From: Solen grandis
Taxonomy: Eukaryota > Mollusca > Bivalvia > Adapedonta > Solenidae
DNA length: 64,000 bases
Assembly: GCA_021229015.1 (NCBI GenBank)
Contig: CM037782.1
Coordinates: forward strand, 38,526,316-38,590,315
Direction of reading: 5' to 3'
Of this stretch, positions 58,070-64,000 are shown in pieces. The stretch's first letter is position 1. Every line of letters starts with the position of its first letter. The notes beneath the pieces were generated by a model, which saw nothing but the letters and a program-made list of their open reading frames with translations, had not been told where the DNA came from and made no database searches. A program made the position numbers and the translations under genes.

Positions 58070-59387
58070 AGGCCAACCTTAATCTATGTACTGGCTATCA
58101 AATTTGATATCTTCCTTTTTTTTAAAAAATAAAGGGTGATGTTGTTTTCCATGTGAGTGAGTGTGTGTGTGAATTGTTTAATTACAAATCAAGTTTTTCT
58201 TGCTACTCATCTGTTTCATTTGGAATAAACCCCAGAGACCCTTGAAACGCAAATATGAATGGTGCCATCTCCTCTTCACATGTGAATTATTTACATTGGG
58301 CTCCAAATGAACCTAATTAAAATCCTACTGCCAATGGCTGGAATAAACACGAGACCCTCTGTATGCAAGCTAGAAACTCTCCAACATCACCACAAAAGCT
58401 AGTTCCACAGCAAGGAAGTACAAGTGTTATTTTATGCATCTACTTAAATTTTGTAAGAAAACAAGAAAATGTGTCTGTGAGACACTAAAGCCCTGCCTAT
58501 AAGGTCCAGTGCTCCAGCCAGGATTTGAAATGGGCAGGGTGCTAGTGGCCCAAAGGGGCATCCAATTCGCGAAGCGATGAGAAGGGGGAGGGTGCAGGAG
58601 GGGGAAGGGGGGTTGGGGATCTCCCCCTGGAAATTTTTTCAAATTAAGACTTTAAATAAGGCCTCTGGGAGATTTCCTGGTTGGAATTTTTGTTCTTATT
58701 CCAGTAGTTTTGTATCAAGATTTTAATTTTATTATCCTTGTTCTTAGATAGCAGTGGGTTGGGGGAGCATCCCACTGACTGTCTTACAAAGAGTTCACAT
58801 ATATGTATATTAAAATCTCTCAGCATCATACATGTGAGATTTTTTATAAACAAACAGAAAATGCATATCTTAACATGTAAATAATTAAGCTCTTTTTTTA
58901 GAATCAAAGGATAACAAAAAGAGTTATTGAATCTTACCTAAAGAAATGATAATACTAATAGGAGAAGAAAGTATACATAAGAGAAAAAGGTGCTTTGCAT
59001 TCATGTGCAGATTTGATAAGTTGCTTGGAAATATTTTTGCAGAGTTTAAAAAATGGAATTTGTTCCAAGAACATATGATCACTAATCTTATAATTGTAAG
59101 GTTGCTTTTTCCAGTCATCTTTACCAAAAGTAAAAAAGAAAAATGCCAATGAAGCTCATATTTCAGTTGCATATTGCTGGAAAAATTTTGACTACCTACA
59201 TCCAAGTCGCCTCAGAAAATCATGGATCCCAGATAAATTTTGTTATTAATTTCTTAATATGTATACCATAGAGAGGCCCCCATTTTGATGACTCCATAGT
59301 GCTCTTCCCCACCCCAGGACATGAAAAAAGGCATAGTTAGTTGCCCTAAAAGGACAGTTGTAATTTGTATGTGCTGTTTGATAAAAA
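58070..59387. other. Gene-free stretch with one interspersed repeat
   Basis: At 58505-58640 there is a G-rich repeat whose minus strand ends in CTGGCTGGAGCACTGG. The same end, in plus orientation, is at about 61995-62035. The rest is AT-rich. No gene recognised. Confidence 0.45.
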
Positions 59388-60772
59388 AACAAGAGGGCCA
59401 TGATGGCCCTGAATCGCTCACCTGAGTACCATTGCTTCAACTGATGTCAAGGTTTTTAAACAGACAAGGATTCTGATATAACTTTATCTAAAACATTTTA
59501 CCCCTGACAATACTACACACCAAATACCTAAGCAATGGGCCATATGGTTTCAGAGAAGACTTGGGCGCAGGGTCATTTATCACCGTAGGGCCAAGACTTT
59601 GAAAATCTTTGTAATGAACCATTAGATGCTACAACATACCAAAAATCTTAGCTCTAGGCCTTATTGATTCATAGAAGAAGATTTTTTAAGATTTTCCTAT
59701 TTAACTCTATGTAAAACAAGTGACCCCTGGTGTGGGGTCATTTATCACCATTGGGCTATGATTTGTACAATCTTGGTAGTGGCCCATAAGATGATGCTAC
59801 ATACCAAATATCTAAGCTCTAGGCCTTATGGATTCATAGAAGAAGATTTTTTAAGATTTTCCTATATAACTCTGTGTAAAACAAGTGACCCCTGGTGCGG
59901 GGTCATTTATCACCATAGGGCTATGATTTGTACAATCTTGGTAGTGGCCCATAAGATGATGCTTCATACCAAATATCTAAGCTTGGAAGAAGATTTTTTA
60001 AGATTTTCCTATATAACTCTTGTAAAACAAGTGACCCCTGGTGCGGGGTCATTTATCACCATAGGGCTATGATTTGTACAATCTTGGTAGTGGCCCATAA
60101 GATGATGCTACATACCAAATATCTAAGCTCTAGGCCTTATGGATTCATAGAAGAAGATTTTTTAAGATTTTCCTATATAACTCTGTGTAAAACAAGTGAC
60201 CCCTGGTGCGGGGTCATTTATCACCATAGGGCTATGATTTGTACAATCTTGGTAGTGGCCCATAAGATGATGCTTCATACCAAATATCTAAGCTCTAGGC
60301 CTTATGCATTCATAGAGGAAGATTTTTTAAGATTTTTCTATATAACTCTATGTAAAACAAGTGACCCTGGTGCGGGGTCATTTATCACCATAGGGCTATG
60401 ATTTGTACAATCTTGGTAGTGGCCCATAAGATGATGCTACATACCAAATATCTAAAGGCTAGGCCTTGTGGTTTCAGAGAAGAAGATTTTTTAAATTTTC
60501 ATTTTTAAAATCTATTTTTAGCTCCTGTGACCTAATTATGCAATGGACCAGAACCATTTATACAACTTTAGTAGAGCTTCATCCAAGGAACATTCCTGCA
60601 AAATATTTTTCAAATTGGCCAAGCCGTTTAGGAGGAGATGTTGTTTGAAGCAATTGTTGACGCCGGACGCACGGACGCACGCACGCACGCACGGACGACG
60701 GACGACGGACGCCGGACAAAAGGCGATCAGAAAAGCTCACCTTGAGCACGTTGTGCTCATGTGAGCTAAAAA
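59388..60772 (+). mobile_element. Pearl/Helentron-like element with homogenised 165-bp units
   Basis: Starts AACAAGAGGGCCATGATGGCCC (5' hairpin GGGCCAT/ATGGCCC). Core units begin at 59721, 59885, 60031, 60196 and 60361 (spacing 164, 146, 165, 165) and are nearly identical. The GGAC/CGCA microsatellite is at 60661-60716. The 3' hairpin GCTCAC..GAGCAC-gtt-GTGCTC..GTGAGC is at 60735-60766, then TAAA. Two open frames of 104 and 110 codons run through the units and are not genes. Confidence 0.82.
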
Positions 60773-61899
60773 GAGCATTATTTTATTTTTTTTCAGAAAA
60801 TATAATGAAATTCAAAATATGAAGCTTTCTTCTTTAACACTGAATATAATCCAAATAAAATGTATAAAAATTACAATACAGGAAATATCTTTTCAAAGTT
60901 GAATCGGTTATGTAGAGACTCAGATTAAAATTGTAATAACTTTAAAATAAAATTCCATTTTGATAAACAAAATTATTGTTTAATTAGATTTTTTATTAGG
61001 TTTTTTTTTGTTTGTTTTTTGTCTCCAAAACCTTTTTTTTTTTTCAAAACACAATAATGGGAACGTTTATGCTAATCTCTTAATATCATTTTTTTTAAAT
61101 TTAGATCTGATATTTAAAAAAAAAATTAAATAAATAAATAAAATAATAATAATGCAAACTTACTTAGTGTTTACCTTTAACATATTATTTAAACATACTA
61201 AATTGTTTGATGGCTGTAAACAAAATTTATCAGTACATGCTTTTTAAATGATTTTCTTCGACCATACAGAAGTAAACATAGATATATTTAAAAACTGTAA
61301 TAATTTATGCTTTTAACATGATTAATCTATAGAGACAGATAAATTAAACATTAATGATAAAAATTATTATGACAATTATCCGCCTCTCTTAACATAATTT
61401 AATCGGGCAATTTCATTAGTTGATATTTTTGGGAAAATGGAATTTTTCGTCTGTAAAGTTTTCGTCTGTCTGCAAAAGACTAATCTGACTTTTGAATTGT
61501 TGACACTGATTTGCCTAAGATAAGTTGAGACTTTGGAGAGAATAAGCTTTAGAATATTTGTTATAAATCTGATGGCTTGACTAGGGCATGTTTTCCACTT
61601 CGTCATACTTGAAATTCAAAAGAGGCAGAATACACGTTTTAGATGAATAATGACAAGATACTATATTTTTCCCCTGGTATTAGACAATAATACTTACCTT
61701 CGTAATAAATGCAATTAAAATTTACTTTTTTTGCCAAATATCAGGACATAAATGTGTTGATACTTATTACTAGAATAGCCAACTGTTAATTATGGCTTGT
61801 GCCGGTTGATTGACACCGACTTTGAACATTGGGTGACTACGTCTGTGTTACACACACACGCGCTTAGGTTTGTCGGCAAAATCAAAGGGTGCCGAGAGT
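60773..61899. other. Gene-free, very AT-rich stretch
   Basis: Poly-T and AATA runs. No domain-bearing frame. It probably lies in the intron of the minus-strand gene whose exon is at 63107. Confidence 0.4.
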
Positions 61900-62039
61900 T
61901 GAGGCTTGAGGAAAACAGTATGGGGTGAAACTTTTACCAACAAAGGCAAAGCAGGGCACTGTCTGAAAGCGGCAGGGCGGAGATCAAAGGCAGCAGGGCA
62001 TGGCGCCCTGCCATTTCAGCCTAGCTGGAGCACTGAGGT
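61900..62039 (+). repeat. Interspersed repeat fragment, same family as 58505-58640
   Basis: GC-rich in AT-rich surroundings, with CCCTGCCATTTCAGCCTAGC and TGGAGCACTG at its right end. The minus strand of 58505-58560 has the matching sequence. The repeat class is unknown. Confidence 0.55.
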
Positions 62040-63050
62040 CATAACTAAATATTTGCTTGTATTTTTAAAAGATTATATAATGATGTACATTTGTACAAAA
62101 CTTAATGATGATGTTACCTTTAGAAAAAAAGAAGCTTGCACACAGAGGTAAACCTGGGGCAGAATAACCAATTTTACCAAGTCATAGTCATTAAATTAAA
62201 TAAATACTACTGATAAATAATCCATGTCATGATGTACATGAATGTCAAGTTTCATGCAGATGTAAGGTCATCTTCATAGAGAAAAAAAAAACTTAAACAC
62301 AAATGCAAGACAACCAAATATACCAAGTTCATCCAACCGTGAAATATGGGTCACAGCTATAAAATTTGCGTTTATATCATGATGTATAAAATAGGAGTAA
62401 ATTTTAATCATAATTTGAAATCATCTTCACAGAAAAAAAAACTGAAATGCAAAGGTAAACCTAAGGAAGAAGAACTTTTACCATTTTACCATGTTCATCT
62501 AACCATGAAATATAGGTCCGAGCCATAAATCTGCATAATAATACATAGATCATATCATGATGTACATGTGTACTTAGTTTTATCAAAATATGAAGTCATC
62601 TTCATAAAAAAAAAGCTTAAACGCGAAGGTAAACCTATGGCAGAACAACTAATTTCTCAATCTTCATCCAACCATAAAATATAGGTCACAGCCATTGTTT
62701 TTAAAAAGATCATATCATGATGTACATGTGTACCTAGTTTCATAAAAATGTGAAGTCATCTTCTAAGAAAAAAACAACTAAAACACAAAGGTAAACCTGA
62801 ACCAGAAAACCCAATTTTTAAATGTTCTTCCATCCATGAAATATAGGTCACAGCCATTAATTTGCATAAATATTTAAAAGATCTCATCATGATCTACATG
62901 TGTACTTAGTTTCATAAAGATGTGAAGTCATCTTCTTAGAAAAAAGGCTTAAACGCAAAGGTAAACCTGAGTTGTGGCGAACAGACGGACAGATGGACGG
63001 ACGCACAGACCGGAAATCTATATGCCCCCCAATGGAGTTGGCAGAGCATA
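62040..63050 (+). mobile_element. Pearl/Helentron-like element, family with AGGTAAACCT units, 5' end missing
   Basis: Units of about 155-170 bp recur with AAAGGTAAACCT, TCATGATGTACATGTGTAC and GAAATATAGGTCACAGCC. A GGAC-type microsatellite (62982-63009) and a TATATGCC..GAGCATAA terminal hairpin (to 63050) follow. The 5' end seems replaced by the repeat fragment at 61900-62039. Confidence 0.7.
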
Positions 63051-63106
63051 ATAATATACAAAGGTTACAGAATTATGGAAAATCAATAAAATGACATTAG
63101 ACCTAC

Positions 63107-63231
63107 CAAGAAAGAGGAATTGGCTGCTGTGATTGTCCCGAATGGTTTGATAAAGGCTGGCTTCAGGCTGGCCATCTTCTCCACAGAGGAGGGTCTGATA
63201 CCATTGTCTTTCGTCACTGTCTCTGCTACAT
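63107..63231 (-). CDS. Likely coding exon of an unrecognised gene (partial)
   Basis: On the minus strand, an acceptor (CACTTCAG) at 63232-63239 and a donor (CTTG/GTAGGT) at 63107/63106 bound 125 bases. They are open in one frame and code for a polar segment including [20 protein letters not shown] and a C-terminal NHSSQFLFL. The GC content and balanced residue use contrast with the AT-rich surroundings. An alternative acceptor (TGTTTAG at about 63257) would lengthen it. Neighbouring exons were not found in the window; upstream ones would lie to the right. I do not recognise the protein family. Confidence 0.55.
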
Positions 63232-64000
63232 CTGAAGTGGTAAACATCAATATTCATTGCACCTAAACATGTAAATTATATATATTGTATCCTTATATTG
63301 GGGACCAAGTCTAGATACTCTGGTTAATTAAATTGTGTTACCATGATAATTAATCGTCAAGCCCATTAAATATTCCATAATCAATGAAGTCTATAGCTGC
63401 ACCTTGAAATAATGGCATGCATATTTTATGGAGTGGTTAACAACAGATCTACACTGTACCTAGAAAAATATGTCATATTTTACAACAAATCATCTTTATT
63501 TTATTTTTGTTTTAATTTGGACACTATTTCTACATAATCGGAAAGATTAAACAATTCTTGCCATCTGATTTGGGTGAATATTATTTAAGATTGATAAACC
63601 ATTTGTACAATCTAAATACTGGTTACAGAGAAGGATTTTAAACTGAGCTTATCATATCAACATACTGAGAAAGACAACTCATGCTAAAATTGTTCAATTT
63701 GGTTTTAGGGTTATTTCACTTTAGCAAGCACACACAACTATCAAAGGCTACATTTTTTTTTTTTAATTATCAGTTTTGCCATGAGCTTATCATTTATAAA
63801 TGCCATAAACTTAATTCTGACCAATGGTTTCAGAGAAAAATATTTTTGAAGTCTTTAAAATAAAATTCTATTGTGGTCATGGCAACAAAATTTCTGCATG
63901 GGTTCAAGTTCATTTTAGCTACTTTTGTAAACCAAGGATCATATTTGCAAATAATTTTTGCCAACCAGAGAGGTGACTTAAAACAATTTGTTGAAAAAAC
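63232..64000. other. Probable intron of the minus-strand gene
   Basis: AT-rich without a recognised exon. Poly-T run at 63750-63764. Confidence 0.35.

Noticed and set aside
59758..60401. Two adjoining frames of 104 and 110 codons that repeat the same peptide
   Set aside because: They arise because the 165-bp units happen to lack stops in one frame; there is no start context or conservation across families.

Overview
The window looks like nuclear DNA of a mollusc, most probably a bivalve. It is AT-rich and gene-poor, coding DNA is sparse, some introns are visible only as splice sites, and it is packed with tRNA-headed SINEs, small foldback/MITE elements and pearl/Helentron-like elements (about 150-180 bp core repeats, an ACGG-type microsatellite and a 3' hairpin). 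All of these are characteristic of bivalve genomes. The two runs of 100 N (16065-16164 and 57331-57430) are scaffold gaps. The species cannot be fixed from the sequence alone.

Layout. 1-15316: a segmental duplication. Two intact, intronless (within the CDS) TRIM-like genes without a RING domain (B-box, B-box, coiled coil, NHL-like propeller) lie on the minus strand at 631-2367 and 12203-13942. They sit inside two direct copies of a block of at least 3.5 kb, and a 1.7 kb pearl-like element (9447-11128) lies between them. 16-27 kb: repeat-dominated DNA with three more pearl-like elements, a 690 bp imperfect palindrome, SINEs and one possible broken exon. 27.9-49.2 kb: three plus-strand genes for small or low-complexity secreted proteins (27963, 34073, 48315). 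In each, a splice acceptor lies 1-4 nt before the ATG, followed by a signal peptide and a predicted mature N-terminal Gln. Two are Gly/Met-rich with basic C-termini, resembling shell- or other extracellular-matrix proteins. 37.8-43.8 kb: SINE fragments, an old pearl-like element, and a striking cluster of foldback elements with a CpG-rich minisatellite. 49.8-56.5 kb: a second related-looking minisatellite interrupted by a SINE and a MITE, then many SINEs and MITEs, including a TTAA-flanked one with a perfect internal palindrome. 57-63 kb: three further pearl-like elements. A likely coding exon of an unrecognised minus-strand gene is at 63107-63231.

How the parts fit: the TRIM pair is a recent local expansion, of the kind often linked to innate immunity in molluscs (inference). 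The three secreted genes look like a small cluster for an extracellular matrix (inference). Most remaining structure is non-autonomous mobile DNA. No rRNA gene, functional tRNA gene, CRISPR array or autonomous transposase/reverse transcriptase was found.
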